Positions 34,737 through 43,868 of a stretch of 64,000 nucleotides of DNA are shown here, piece after piece; the first letter of the stretch is position 1, and each line of letters begins with the position of its first letter. Origin of the DNA: Aquirufa lenticrescens (GTDB lineage Bacteria > Bacteroidota > Bacteroidia > Cytophagales > Spirosomataceae); the NCBI RefSeq assembly GCF_019916085.1, contig NZ_CP049834.1, positions 527,501-591,500 on the forward strand, written 5' to 3'. A model generated the notes under the pieces. That model worked only from the letters and a program-made list of their open reading frames with translations. It was not told the origin of the DNA and made no database searches. The translations under genes and the position numbers were made by a program.

Positions 34737-35222
34737 ATGTCCCAAGAATTAGATAAACTAGATTCAGTAAAAAAGATCTTCACTGCCTACCTGGAAAACA
34801 AGGGTTTGCGGAAGACTCCGGAGCGCTTTGCGATCCTGGAAGAGATCTATTTACGGGACGATCACTTTGATGTGGAGGAGTTATACATCTCCATGAAAAA
34901 CAAGAAATACCAAGTCTCCAGGGCTACCGTTTACAATACGCTTGATGTGTTAGTGGAATGCGATTTAGTGGTGAAACACCAGTTTGGTCGCAACCAGGCA
35001 CAATTTGAGAAGTCTTATGGACGTCGTCAACACGATCATTTAATATGTACCGATTGCCACAAAGTCACAGAATTTTGTGATCCTCGAGTACAAACCATCC
35101 AAAGTTTAGTAGGCGAAATGCTGCAATTTAATGTGATGCACCATTCCCTTATTTTTTACGGTTCTTGTACGAACAAGAATTGTGAACACAGAGCAAATTA
35201 CCAAGCAAGAAATCAAGAATAA
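34737..35222 (+). CDS. Fur-family metal-responsive regulator
   Basis: A 161-residue repressor with an N-terminal winged helix ([48 protein letters not shown]). The dimerisation domain has the [17 protein letters not shown] region (regulatory His plus a CxxC-type zinc site), and a second pair is seen in [11 protein letters not shown]. Whether it senses iron, peroxide or zinc (Fur, PerR, Zur) cannot be decided from the sequence. It lies between the RelA/SpoT gene and purA, and a 9-nt gap suggests co-transcription with purA. Confidence 0.92.
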   Translation: MSQELDKLDSVKKIFTAYLENKGLRKTPERFAILEEIYLRDDHFDVEELYISMKNKKYQVSRATVYNTLDVLVECDLVVKHQFGRNQAQFEKSYGRRQHDHLICTDCHKVTEFCDPRVQTIQSLVGEMLQFNVMHHSLIFYGSCTNKNCEHRANYQARNQE

Positions 35223-35231
35223 AACAATATT

Positions 35232-36512
35232 ATGGCAGTTGATGTATTATTAGGCTTACAATGGGGTGATGAGGGAAAAGGAAAGATCGTAGACGTTCTC
35301 GCACCCAAGTATCAAGTAGTTGCGCGTTTTCAAGGCGGACCTAACGCAGGTCACACCTTAGAATTCGACGGATTTAAGCACGTTTTGCATCAAATTCCCT
35401 CTGGAATTTTCCGCCAAGAAGTTCAGAATATCATCGGTAACGGAGTTGTTTTGGATCCCATTATCTTCAAAAAAGAGATCGACGGTTTAGCACATTTCAA
35501 TTTAGACTTGCGCAAGAACTTAGAGATTTCGAAGAAGGCATCGATCATCTTGCCTACGCACCGTTTATTGGATGCGGCATACGAAAAGGCAAAAGGGGAG
35601 GCAAAAATCGGATCTACATTGAAAGGAATTGGACCTACTTACACGGATAAAATCTCGCGTCAGGGATTACGTGTAGGGGATATGATTTCGCCTGATTTTT
35701 CTGCCAAATACAACGCATTAGTCGATCGCCACAAAGCGATTTTGGACGTATATAAATTCGAATACGATTTAGCGGCAGCGGAGAAGGAATTCTTCGAAGC
35801 CGTTGCTTTCATGAAAGAATTCCACTTAGTGGATTCAGAATATTCTGTGAACCACGCCATCAACGCAGGGAAAACGATCCTAGCGGAAGGTGCTCAAGGT
35901 TCTTTATTGGACGTAGACTTCGGATCATATCCTTTTGTTACTTCATCGAATACGATCACTGCAGGTGCTTGTACGGGATTAGGTGTAGCGCCTAAAAACA
36001 TCGGTGAGGTTTTCGGTATCTTCAAAGCATACGCGACTCGCGTAGGTTCTGGTCCATTCCCAACCGAATTAGAAGATGAAGTAGGGGAGCGTATGCGCGT
36101 AGAAGGTCGTGAGTTTGGTTCTACGACAGGTCGTCCACGCCGTTGTGGTTGGATTGATTTGCCAGCTTTGAAATACGCGATGATGATTAATGGGGTAACT
36201 CAATTAATTATGATGAAGGCGGATGTCTTGAATATTTTTGACGAGATTCAAGTGTGTACGGCTTACGAAATGCCAGACGGTTCGATTACAGACCAAATCC
36301 CTTTCGAAATCACCGATATCAAAGTGAAGCCAGTGTACGAAACCTTAAAAGGTTGGGCTTGCAGCTTAGAAGGCATGCGCGATTTCAACGAATTGCCAGT
36401 GGAGCTAGCGGATTACATCAAATTCTTAGAAAAACACTTGAACCTACCTATTAACTTCATCTCGACAGGTCCAGATCGCGAGGCATGTGTGTTAAGAGGT
36501 TCATTAGCATAA
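35232..36512 (+). CDS. purA: Adenylosuccinate synthetase
   Basis: A 426-residue enzyme that joins IMP and aspartate with GTP hydrolysis, the first committed step to AMP. The GTP loop GLQWGDEGKGKIVD is at residues 7-20, with the catalytic Asp. Other signatures are GGPNAGHT, GIGPTYTDK, EGAQGSLLDVDFGSYPFVTSSNT and TTGRPRRCGWIDLP. Full length. It sits 9 nt after the Fur-type gene and 9 nt before a small unknown gene. Together with guaB in this window, both branches from IMP are covered. Confidence 0.98.
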   Translation: MAVDVLLGLQWGDEGKGKIVDVLAPKYQVVARFQGGPNAGHTLEFDGFKHVLHQIPSGIFRQEVQNIIGNGVVLDPIIFKKEIDGLAHFNLDLRKNLEISKKASIILPTHRLLDAAYEKAKGEAKIGSTLKGIGPTYTDKISRQGLRVGDMISPDFSAKYNALVDRHKAILDVYKFEYDLAAAEKEFFEAVAFMKEFHLVDSEYSVNHAINAGKTILAEGAQGSLLDVDFGSYPFVTSSNTITAGACTGLGVAPKNIGEVFGIFKAYATRVGSGPFPTELEDEVGERMRVEGREFGSTTGRPRRCGWIDLPALKYAMMINGVTQLIMMKADVLNIFDEIQVCTAYEMPDGSITDQIPFEITDIKVKPVYETLKGWACSLEGMRDFNELPVELADYIKFLEKHLNLPINFISTGPDREACVLRGSLA

Positions 36513-36521
36513 ATCATCAAA

Positions 36522-37010
36522 ATGGAGGGGATTTCAGTAGCTGATTTATACAAGTTCGACGAGATCTACTGGGTCCCGCAGGATAAGTCGGAGGCACAGC
36601 TAGCGGAATCTCCTGCTGTTGAAGTTGTAGCTGACACCATAGCGGAAGTAAAACCGAAGGTATCCACTACTTGGGTCGTAGTAGGCCAAATCGCAGAAGC
36701 CGAACTTTCCCGTCTCAAACTTATTTTCTCTGCTCCTCCATTAGTGTTAGGACCCGCCGATTGGTCTGTCTACACTCCAACGGACGAAGAACCAAGCTTC
36801 ACCGAATTCTTGAAAGAGACGAGCGCAAAACGCTATATTTTTATCGGTCAACAGCCGGCTGTTTGGCAAGGGGAGTTACCTACCACCGAAATCGATACGA
36901 TTGAATCTAAATTAGTCTATTTCTTCCCGCGTTATATTTCGTCGCTGACAGATGCGGAGAAGACGCTGAAGATGGCGTTTTGGAATGCACTGAAGGAAAT
37001 GAAAGGGTAG
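36522..37010 (+). CDS. Unknown 162-residue protein, possibly HolD (psi)-like
   Basis: I do not recognise this protein with confidence. It has no signal peptide or membrane segment. An acidic, disordered linker is found at about residues 25-45 (ESPAVEVVADTIAEVKPKV). An alpha/beta domain follows, from WVVVGQIAEAELSRLKLIFSAPP to the end. The order of elements (a hydrophobic strand, a helix, a second strand, then LPTTEI, and a last helix with LTDAEKTLKMAFWNALKEM) resembles the DNA polymerase III psi subunit, HolD, in particular the P-L-x-x-L ... K-x-x-x-W end. That is a weak analogy. The stop codon TAG is the start of a mini-hairpin array. Confidence 0.5.
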   Translation: MEGISVADLYKFDEIYWVPQDKSEAQLAESPAVEVVADTIAEVKPKVSTTWVVVGQIAEAELSRLKLIFSAPPLVLGPADWSVYTPTDEEPSFTEFLKETSAKRYIFIGQQPAVWQGELPTTEIDTIESKLVYFFPRYISSLTDAEKTLKMAFWNALKEMKG

Positions 37011-37235
37011 TCACGACTGCGTCCTAGTCATCCTTCGGATTTAGTCATCGCTTCGCGATTTAGTCGGCGCGATGCGCCTTGGTCACGACTAAGCTGAGTA
37101 GAAGCGACCCTTTGACTAAGCGACGAAGTCGCGACTCAGCCGTAGGCGACTAAATCGCACAGCGATGACTTTTTGACTAAATCGCGTAGCGATGACTCAG
37201 TCACGTAGTGACGACTATACGAGCGGCTTTGCCGC
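37008..37235. repeat. Large mini-hairpin array with two opposed halves
   Basis: Nine perfect hairpins with 3-nt loops are found at 37030-37040, 37047-37059, 37066-37078, 37120-37132, 37139-37147, 37154-37166, 37181-37193, 37200-37212 and 37223-37235; an imperfect one is at 37093-37105. Linkers are TTAGTC up to 37065 and GACTAA (or GACTCA) from about 37087 on. The array thus consists of two arrays pointing at each other, one starting at the TAG stop of the plus-strand gene (37008) and the other at the TAG stop of tsaD (37217). The repeat period is stem x 2 + 3 + 6 nt, that is, 19 nt for 5-bp stems. Confidence 0.92.
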
Positions 37236-38231
37236 GAGCTCATACCTCGCCAACGGACTCACATCTTGACCACAAAATTCCCCTGCTTCTGCCTTAAAAT
37301 GTCCTGCCATGGCGATCATGCCCGCGTTATCGGTGCAATAGCTGAAGGCTGGAATGAAAACTTCCCAACCTAGTTCGGTACCTAATTCTTGTAGTCGAGT
37401 GCGTAAACCCGAATTAGCGGAGACGCCACCGGCGATGGCGATTTGGGTGCAGTTCATTTCTTTCATCGCCTTTTTCGTTTTACGAAGAAGCATATCGATA
37501 AGCGATTTTTGAACGGAGGCGCAGATGTCCGCTTTGTTTTCTTCGATGAAGTTGGGGTTGTTTTTGACTTCTTTTTGGAGGAAGTACAGGATGGCTGTTT
37601 TGATGCCGGAGAAGCTAAAGTTGAGGCCGGGCATTTCACCTAATGAGAAGGGGAAGCGGTCCGGGTTACCTTCTTTGGCTAACTTATCAATCAATGGACC
37701 ACCTGGATAAGGTAGTCCAATCAGTTTTGCTGTTTTGTCAAAAGCCTCGCCCACGGCATCGTCCTGTGTTTCGCCAATAACCTCCATGTCAAGTGCCGAT
37801 TTTACCCAAACCAATTGCGTATGTCCGCCACTCACGGTCAGGCAAAGGAAGGGAAAAGAGGGCTTGGGATCTTCAATAAAATGTGCCAACACGTGCGCCT
37901 GCATATGATTCACCTCGATTAACGGGATGTTCAGACTCAAGGCCAAGGACTTCGCAAATGAGGTGCCGATTAATAAAGCTCCTAAAAGCCCAGGGCCCCT
38001 TGTGAAGGCAATGGCATTCAGTTCATTTTTGTTTATATTTGCTTTTTGCAGGGCCTCTGTCACGACAGGGATGATCGATTTTTGATGAGCTCTGCTGGCT
38101 AATTCGGGAACGACGCCACCCCATTCCGTGTGGATGAGTTGTGTCGAGATGATGTTAGACTTCAAAACGCCGTCCACCATAACAGCAGCCGAAGTTTCAT
38201 CGCAAGAAGATTCAATAGCCAGTAGCTTCAT
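37215..38231 (-). CDS. tsaD: tRNA N6-adenosine threonylcarbamoyltransferase
   Basis: A 338-residue ASKHA-fold enzyme that transfers the threonylcarbamoyl group to A37 of ANN-decoding tRNAs. It has the start KLLAIESSCDETSAAV, metal ligands His109 and His113 in NHMQAHVLAH, LCLTVSGGHTQLV, and the late IAGGVSANSGLR and YCTDNAGMIA motifs. The last residues (AAKP) are coded by a hairpin of the repeat array that follows. It is divergent from the TamB-like gene with a 32-nt gap; its promoter reaches into that gene's coding start. Confidence 0.96.
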   Translation of the reverse strand: MKLLAIESSCDETSAAVMVDGVLKSNIISTQLIHTEWGGVVPELASRAHQKSIIPVVTEALQKANINKNELNAIAFTRGPGLLGALLIGTSFAKSLALSLNIPLIEVNHMQAHVLAHFIEDPKPSFPFLCLTVSGGHTQLVWVKSALDMEVIGETQDDAVGEAFDKTAKLIGLPYPGGPLIDKLAKEGNPDRFPFSLGEMPGLNFSFSGIKTAILYFLQKEVKNNPNFIEENKADICASVQKSLIDMLLRKTKKAMKEMNCTQIAIAGGVSANSGLRTRLQELGTELGWEVFIPAFSYCTDNAGMIAMAGHFKAEAGEFCGQDVSPLARYELAAKPLV

Positions 38232-38248
38232 AAAAATAGAATTCTGCG

Positions 38249-38281
38249 CAAAAATACGGCAATATGGTCAAATATCTCAAA
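38249..38281 (-). promoter_or_regulatory. tsaD promoter (TTTG-N21-TAttTTTG)
   Basis: On the minus strand, TTTG at 38278-38281, a 21-nt spacer, then TATTTTTG at 38249-38256, 17 nt before the tsaD ATG. The -33 box lies within the first codons of the TamB-like gene. Confidence 0.6.
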
Positions 38282-41200
38282 ATCTTCGTCAAAACAATCC
38301 TCTACGGATTGCTGGGGATTTTTTTGTTGATTTTTGCCACTATTCTTCTCCTTAGAGCGCCCGTTAACCAGACCTTATTAGCGAATTACTTAACGCCTAA
38401 AGTCGAAAAGGCGATTGGCTACCCCGTGAAAATGCAGGGCATTCAGGTTAAGTTTTTTGACGAAGTCAGCATCAAAGGCTTAGAGGTAAAAGACCCTTGG
38501 GGCGCTAAAATGATCCAAATCGATCAGCTCGATGTCAATTTTAGCATCACTAATTTATTCTTACAGCCAGGAAAACCAAGTTTGGATTATGCGCGTTTGA
38601 CGCGGCCTAATGTGCATTTGATCTTTGAGAAGAAGACCGGAAAAATGAACATTGAGGAGTTTATTTTGCGCTTGGAAAACTGGATTACTGGGGGAGTGAA
38701 AACGGTTAAAAAAGGGCCTTCTTCTATTTTTACGATACCGGAAGCGGAGGTTATTGATGGTGCTTTTTCGCTGGATGATAATACGGTGAAGAGCGAGGCC
38801 ACTCGCCGTCATTTCGATATTTCTCACTTTACATTAGCGAAGGTTTATTCCAAAGTCAAGAATTTTTACATTAAAAACGATACGCTTGGGCTTCAGGCTA
38901 TTGGTTTGCGTACGAGGGATCCTTTGACAGGTTTTGACGTGAAAAGTCTAAATACGGTGTTTATGATTTCGGATCACCAAATGCGTTTTGATCAATTGGA
39001 TTTACGCTTTAACGATTCGCGCGTCACACGGAAATTTGTCGTGAATTACCGCGATATGAGCTCGATGACGCGTTGGATTACGGACGTAGATATGCAAGCG
39101 GATTTCAATGGAGCGCTAGTGAAAGGGGAGGATTTAGGGCGCTTTGTGGAAGCGATGTATGACTACAAAGGGATGTATCGTTTGAAGGGTGCGCTGAGTG
39201 GAACAGTGGCGAAACTGGATTTAAAAAAGTTTGAATTAGGTTTCGGTGCAAAGAGTGTTTTAAGAGGGGATTTTAATTTCAAAGGTTTGCCAGATGTGGA
39301 CAAAACGGAGATGGATTTTGCAATGAAATCGTCCTTGTTTTACCCGCAAGATTTAGGTCCATATATCACAAAGTCAGCCGCTGAAAATATGGTTATTCTA
39401 GGCCCTGTGGCCTTTGATGGTCTCTTTAAAGGGAATAATAGCGTTTTTAGAACGGCTGGAAAATTGAAAACGGGTTTAGGTTATGTGGAGGCGGATGTGA
39501 AAATGAATTTGCAAGATTCGATGGCCTTTTCGCGCTATGATGGAAAGATCAAATTGCAGAAATTTAAGCTGGGTAAACTACTAGGTTTGGAACCTGTGTT
39601 AGGGACTTTAGACGCCGAAGGAAATTTGAAGGGAAGTGGCTTTGCGAAGAAATCGGCCAATATTGATTTTGATGGCAACGTTTCAGAGATCTTTTTTAAT
39701 CAATACCTCTACCATAAAATTGCCTTGAAAGGAAACTTTCAGAAGCAATTATTTAAGGGTAATGTAAGCTCGAAAGACACCAATTTAGTCGCAACGATGT
39801 CAGGTTTAATCGATTTACGCGGGTCGAAACCAGTGTATCAAATGCAGGGGGAGATTAGCCATTCAAACCTACATAACATTCGTTTATTGGACCCTCAGGT
39901 AAGTCTATCGACAGATTTTGAATTAGACTTTAAGGGTAATCGTTTTGATGATTTGGAAGGACGTACGGTATTTTACAATTCTACTTTACGAACACCTAGT
40001 AAACCAGATTTACACGTGGAGTTAGTGACGCTAACTTCTGAAAATGGACCAGGCCAAAAACGCCATTACAAATTGACCTCAGACCTAGTTTCGGCAGAGA
40101 TTAGTGGCGAGTTTACCCCTAGTTTATTGCAATCGCAATTAGGCCAATTAGCGGATGAATATGCGCTTTACTTCCAAAAAGGAGCTGATGAACGCTGGGG
40201 TTATTATGCCACCCATCGCCACGAAACAGATACCAAATACAAGGCGGACTTTACGGTCATTTGTCATCGGATTGATCCCATTTTAGCGCGCTTTTTCCCC
40301 TCCGTTCAGATTGGTGAAAACACGGTTTTCTCGGGAAATATCTCGAAAGGAAGAACGCTTTCAGTGAGTTTGGAAGCCTATCCAGACACCTTGGCTTTTG
40401 GCGGATATCAATTTTATCAGTCGGTATTTTCTTTCCAAAGTTCGAAATTCCTAGGCGCTCCTGAAGTTTCCTCTAGTCTGGTTTTCTCTTCTAGAAAACA
40501 GCAATTAAACTTCTTGACGCCTACAGAGAATTTTAAATTGGATGCGCTTTGGGATCAAGATCGCATCAACTTTGGCCTTGATTTTAAACAGCAAGGTGAG
40601 GAGAATTCAGCTCATTTAGCGGGGGCTTGGGCTTTCGAAGAAGAGGGTTTGTCTCTGAAATTTAAGGATACCTATTTCCGCATTTTAGGCCAAGACTGGG
40701 CGATGGATCCAGCCAATAAAATCACGATTCAAGGGCCGGAATGGAAGGCGGATCGGGTCTTAGTTTCGAACCAAAATCAATCTATTTCGTTGCAAGGTAG
40801 CCTTTCGAATGACACAACGGAGACCATTAAATTGCGGGCGAATCACTTCCAATTATCTACCTTGAAACCCCTGTTTGCCACGAAGACGACGGGTGAATTG
40901 AATGGAGAAATTGCAATTCAAGATTGGTACCACCATACCCGTTTGGACTCCTGGTTATTAGTGGATTCGTTGCGGTTGAACAAGTTTTATATTGGGAATT
41001 TGCAGGGGGTAGGCACCTATTTAGCGGACGAAAAAGCGATGGATTTAAATTTAAACTTAAACCGTTTAGGGGAATCCGTTTTGTCTTTGACTGGGTCCTA
41101 TATGCCTTTTGAGGAGGACCAAAAATTGAATGTGAAAGCTGAATTGAATCAAACAGATTTACAGATTTTAGAACCCTTTACGGAAGGGGTTTTTTCTGGT

Positions 41201-42745
41201 TTGAAAGGTTCTGCATCGGGTAATTTGCACATCGGAGGCTTGCCTACGAAGCCGGAGATAACGGGAGATATCGTATTCTCGAAGGCGGGTGCGGTATTTG
41301 ATTATTTGAAAACATCGATGTCTGTATCGGATACGGTAAACTTTACGCCACGTAAGATTTATGCCAAAAACTGGAAAGTACTTGATGCAGAAGGAAATAA
41401 AGCATTAGTCAATACCACGCTGCAGTTTCCAGAGGGTAAGCCCTTTGAGCTGGACATCCTAGCAAACTTAGATCATTATAAATTATTGAATACGAGTCGG
41501 GAGCCGAATTCGATTTATTACGGGTTAGGCTATGCCTCAGGTCCGATGCGGGTATCTGGATCGATTGATAATTTAGTCGTTTCGGCTGATTTAAAATCGG
41601 AGAAAGGGACACGCTTATTCATTCCCTTAGATAGGGAAGAGGATGCGACAGAAGCGGAGGATTATAGTTTTGTTAGTGAAATTGAGGCGACTAATGTGGA
41701 GCAAGCAGTTGCGGCCGTTTCAACAAAACTGCAGGAGGATGGGATTACGCTCGACCTTCGTTTAGCCTTGACCCCTGAGGCCTATGGAGAGGTTCAGTTT
41801 GATGCGAAGAAAGGGGATGTGATGCGGATGTATGGTTCAGGTGACATCAAGATGAATTTGGACAAAAAAGGGGCCTTTAAAATGGTGGGTGATTATGCCA
41901 TCGATCAGGGGGATTATACCTTTACGCTTCAAAATTTGATTAATAAAAAGTTCGCGATTCAACGAGGTTCTAAGATCTCATGGACCGGTGATCCACTTGA
42001 AGCAAACGTGAATATCAAGGCAATTTATACGCAATATGCGTCCTTATTCCCCATCTTATTAGATACGACTAATAAGGGTAATTTGCCGGAATTTAAGCGC
42101 CGTTATCCAGTCGATGTGACGATTAGTTTACAGGATCGCTTGTTATCACCAAGCGTGAATTTTGATATTGGTATCCGGGATTATCCAAAGGATATGACCT
42201 TGAACGGCGCAGTGACTGCCTTTACGAATCGGATCAAAACCGATGACCAGGAGTTAACGCGTCAGGTAAGTAATATCTTGTTGTTTGGCCAGTTAGTTTC
42301 TCCATTCGGTGGTAGTGGTTTAGCCCTAGGAAATTTGATGGGTAATTTCACGGAGATGCTCTCGAACCAGTTGAGTAATTTGGCCTCTAAAATCAACAAG
42401 GATTTAGATATTTCAGTATCTCTGGGTGGGGGAGCCTTGAATCAAGACATCTTGTCCAATCTACAATTACGGGCCTCTTATAACTTTAATGATCGCTTGC
42501 GCATTACGAGAAGTGGTGGATTTACCGATGCTAGAAACCAAACGAGTCCGCAGGTATTACTTGGCGATTGGGCCTTGGAATGGTTTGTGAAGCCAGATGG
42601 AAGTTTACGTTTGAAGACCTATAATCGGAACGTGCAGACGACGATCTTAGGTTCCTTTAACTCCTATCAGATTAACCAAACAGTGGGCGCCAGCTTACTC
42701 TATAATAAGGGTTTCAATACCTTCTTTTGGCAAAAGAAGAAATAA
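38264..42745 (+). CDS. TamB/DUF490-type translocation and assembly module protein
   Basis: A 1,493-residue envelope-spanning protein. One N-terminal membrane helix (about residues 8-30) anchors it in the inner membrane. A very long region of repeating beta-strand units follows, which in this AsmA/TamB superfamily forms a hydrophobic groove thought to carry phospholipid or assist outer-membrane protein assembly. The C-terminal 250 residues are the conserved DUF490 domain, with MVGDYAIDQGDYTFTLQNL, FAIQRGSKISWTGDPLEANV, DVTISLQDRLLSPSVNFDI and LLFGQLVSPFGG. It is large compared with E. coli TamB (about 1,260) but usual for Bacteroidota. No tamA lies beside it. Confidence 0.92.
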   Translation: MVKYLKIFVKTILYGLLGIFLLIFATILLLRAPVNQTLLANYLTPKVEKAIGYPVKMQGIQVKFFDEVSIKGLEVKDPWGAKMIQIDQLDVNFSITNLFLQPGKPSLDYARLTRPNVHLIFEKKTGKMNIEEFILRLENWITGGVKTVKKGPSSIFTIPEAEVIDGAFSLDDNTVKSEATRRHFDISHFTLAKVYSKVKNFYIKNDTLGLQAIGLRTRDPLTGFDVKSLNTVFMISDHQMRFDQLDLRFNDSRVTRKFVVNYRDMSSMTRWITDVDMQADFNGALVKGEDLGRFVEAMYDYKGMYRLKGALSGTVAKLDLKKFELGFGAKSVLRGDFNFKGLPDVDKTEMDFAMKSSLFYPQDLGPYITKSAAENMVILGPVAFDGLFKGNNSVFRTAGKLKTGLGYVEADVKMNLQDSMAFSRYDGKIKLQKFKLGKLLGLEPVLGTLDAEGNLKGSGFAKKSANIDFDGNVSEIFFNQYLYHKIALKGNFQKQLFKGNVSSKDTNLVATMSGLIDLRGSKPVYQMQGEISHSNLHNIRLLDPQVSLSTDFELDFKGNRFDDLEGRTVFYNSTLRTPSKPDLHVELVTLTSENGPGQKRHYKLTSDLVSAEISGEFTPSLLQSQLGQLADEYALYFQKGADERWGYYATHRHETDTKYKADFTVICHRIDPILARFFPSVQIGENTVFSGNISKGRTLSVSLEAYPDTLAFGGYQFYQSVFSFQSSKFLGAPEVSSSLVFSSRKQQLNFLTPTENFKLDALWDQDRINFGLDFKQQGEENSAHLAGAWAFEEEGLSLKFKDTYFRILGQDWAMDPANKITIQGPEWKADRVLVSNQNQSISLQGSLSNDTTETIKLRANHFQLSTLKPLFATKTTGELNGEIAIQDWYHHTRLDSWLLVDSLRLNKFYIGNLQGVGTYLADEKAMDLNLNLNRLGESVLSLTGSYMPFEEDQKLNVKAELNQTDLQILEPFTEGVFSGLKGSASGNLHIGGLPTKPEITGDIVFSKAGAVFDYLKTSMSVSDTVNFTPRKIYAKNWKVLDAEGNKALVNTTLQFPEGKPFELDILANLDHYKLLNTSREPNSIYYGLGYASGPMRVSGSIDNLVVSADLKSEKGTRLFIPLDREEDATEAEDYSFVSEIEATNVEQAVAAVSTKLQEDGITLDLRLALTPEAYGEVQFDAKKGDVMRMYGSGDIKMNLDKKGAFKMVGDYAIDQGDYTFTLQNLINKKFAIQRGSKISWTGDPLEANVNIKAIYTQYASLFPILLDTTNKGNLPEFKRRYPVDVTISLQDRLLSPSVNFDIGIRDYPKDMTLNGAVTAFTNRIKTDDQELTRQVSNILLFGQLVSPFGGSGLALGNLMGNFTEMLSNQLSNLASKINKDLDISVSLGGGALNQDILSNLQLRASYNFNDRLRITRSGGFTDARNQTSPQVLLGDWALEWFVKPDGSLRLKTYNRNVQTTILGSFNSYQINQTVGASLLYNKGFNTFFWQKKK

Positions 42746-42771
42746 AAAAGGCCACCCTTTCGGATGGCCCC
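42745..42771 (-). terminator. Minus-strand terminator of the coiled-coil gene
   Basis: The stem GGCCA-CC / GG-TGGCC has a small loop, with a T-run only on the minus-strand side (six Ts). It therefore serves the gene ending at 42794. It touches the TamB stop codon. Confidence 0.7.
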
Positions 42772-42793
42772 TTTCAAAAATAATAGGAGGAAA

Positions 42794-43738
42794 TTACTTT
42801 ACCTCGAATGCACCAGTTCCGATTTGGAAACCTTCTGCATATAATTCTACTGTGTATTTACCTGGCTTGTAAGCAACTCCACCGCGTGGGTAAGTTACCG
42901 CTACTGTTTGGCCATCGTTTGAATAGTCAAATGATTGCTTAGCCGTGTAAGTTAATTCTTTTCCGTTGATCGTGATACGGCCAGAACCGATTGCTTCGTC
43001 AGATAAAGTAGCGCCTTCACCATCTAATACGCGAACGTAAACCGTCTTGTTTTCTAACTTAGTAATAGGGTTCGTTGCAAGGCTAAATACCACTTTTAAT
43101 TTCTCGATTTTCTTACCGTTCAAACGAGCTCTCTCTGTTTCTTTTCCTTTTGCATTCACCGCTAAAACTTTCAAGTTTTGAGCTTTTAAAGCAGCTGCGA
43201 TGCTCACTTTACGCGCTAATTCTTTGTTGCGTTGGCTAACAGAAGAAAGTGTATCGTTTAACGTTTGGTTTTGGTTTTTCAAACCAGAGTTCTCTGTGTT
43301 TAACGTTGCGTTTTGCGTTGTTAACGTTTGATTGCTTTCTGTCAAAATACCGTTTTGCTTTTTCAACTCAACGATTTCGCCATCTTTAGTTGTTAAAACC
43401 GCGTTGTATTCTTTGATTTTCGCTTCGTAAGAGGCGATCGTTGCGTGGTTTGAGTTCTTTAAAGACGCTTTATCTTGTTCTAGTTGAACTTTCAATGCTT
43501 CTAAATCAGCTACTTGACCACCTAGCGATTTAATCTCGGCGATTTTAGCATCTAATTGGGTAGAAATCGAATCCAAAGAAGAGCGCGTATTCGCTAATTC
43601 AGTTGCTTTTTGTTCGATTTGCGTTGCTTGGTCTTTCGTCGTTTGGTACGAACGGAAGTACAAAACTCCTAATACTGCCGTTAGCACAGCTAAGACAATA
43701 AGGGCAGTTTTGGAATTGTTGTTAGGCGATTGTTCCAT
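42794..43738 (-). CDS. Membrane-anchored coiled-coil protein with C-terminal Ig-like domain
   Basis: A 314-residue protein with no family name I can give. A single helix at residues 11-28 (ALIVLAVLTAVLGVLYF) anchors it with the bulk outside the cytoplasm. Residues 30-180 form a long coiled coil with Asn/Gln/Thr-rich heptads (TESNQTLTTQNATLNTENSG). Residues 200-314 look like a beta-sandwich (VVFSLATNPI..NKTVYVRVLDGEG ... GVAYKPGKYTVELYAEG). Such proteins may span the periplasm as struts; that is inference. A TAATTTTG element at 43782-43789 is a possible promoter. Confidence 0.65.
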   Translation of the reverse strand: MEQSPNNNSKTALIVLAVLTAVLGVLYFRSYQTTKDQATQIEQKATELANTRSSLDSISTQLDAKIAEIKSLGGQVADLEALKVQLEQDKASLKNSNHATIASYEAKIKEYNAVLTTKDGEIVELKKQNGILTESNQTLTTQNATLNTENSGLKNQNQTLNDTLSSVSQRNKELARKVSIAAALKAQNLKVLAVNAKGKETERARLNGKKIEKLKVVFSLATNPITKLENKTVYVRVLDGEGATLSDEAIGSGRITINGKELTYTAKQSFDYSNDGQTVAVTYPRGGVAYKPGKYTVELYAEGFQIGTGAFEVK

Positions 43739-43781
43739 TTGGTATAAATTGATTTTTAAGGGTTTATAATTTTTAATGGCG

Positions 43782-43789
43782 CAAAATTA
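43782..43789 (-). promoter_or_regulatory. TAatTTTG element for the coiled-coil gene
   Basis: Minus-strand TAATTTTG, 43 nt before the ATG at 43738, in the gap divergent from nadB. No clear -33 box. Confidence 0.4.
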
Positions 43790-43868
43790 CAAAATAAAGT
43801 CCACATTTCAGGGGGTATTTCGGATTGAAGCCTCTTTTTGATTAATTTGCATTACATATTTGTATCCT

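Noticed and set aside
37008-37235. CRISPR array
   Set aside because: The constant part is only 6 nt and the variable parts are 7-13 nt and self-complementary; there are no spacers of 30 nt or more and no cas genes.
42745-42771. Terminator for the TamB-like gene on the plus strand
   Set aside because: There is no T-run on the plus strand after the stem; the T-run is only on the minus strand.
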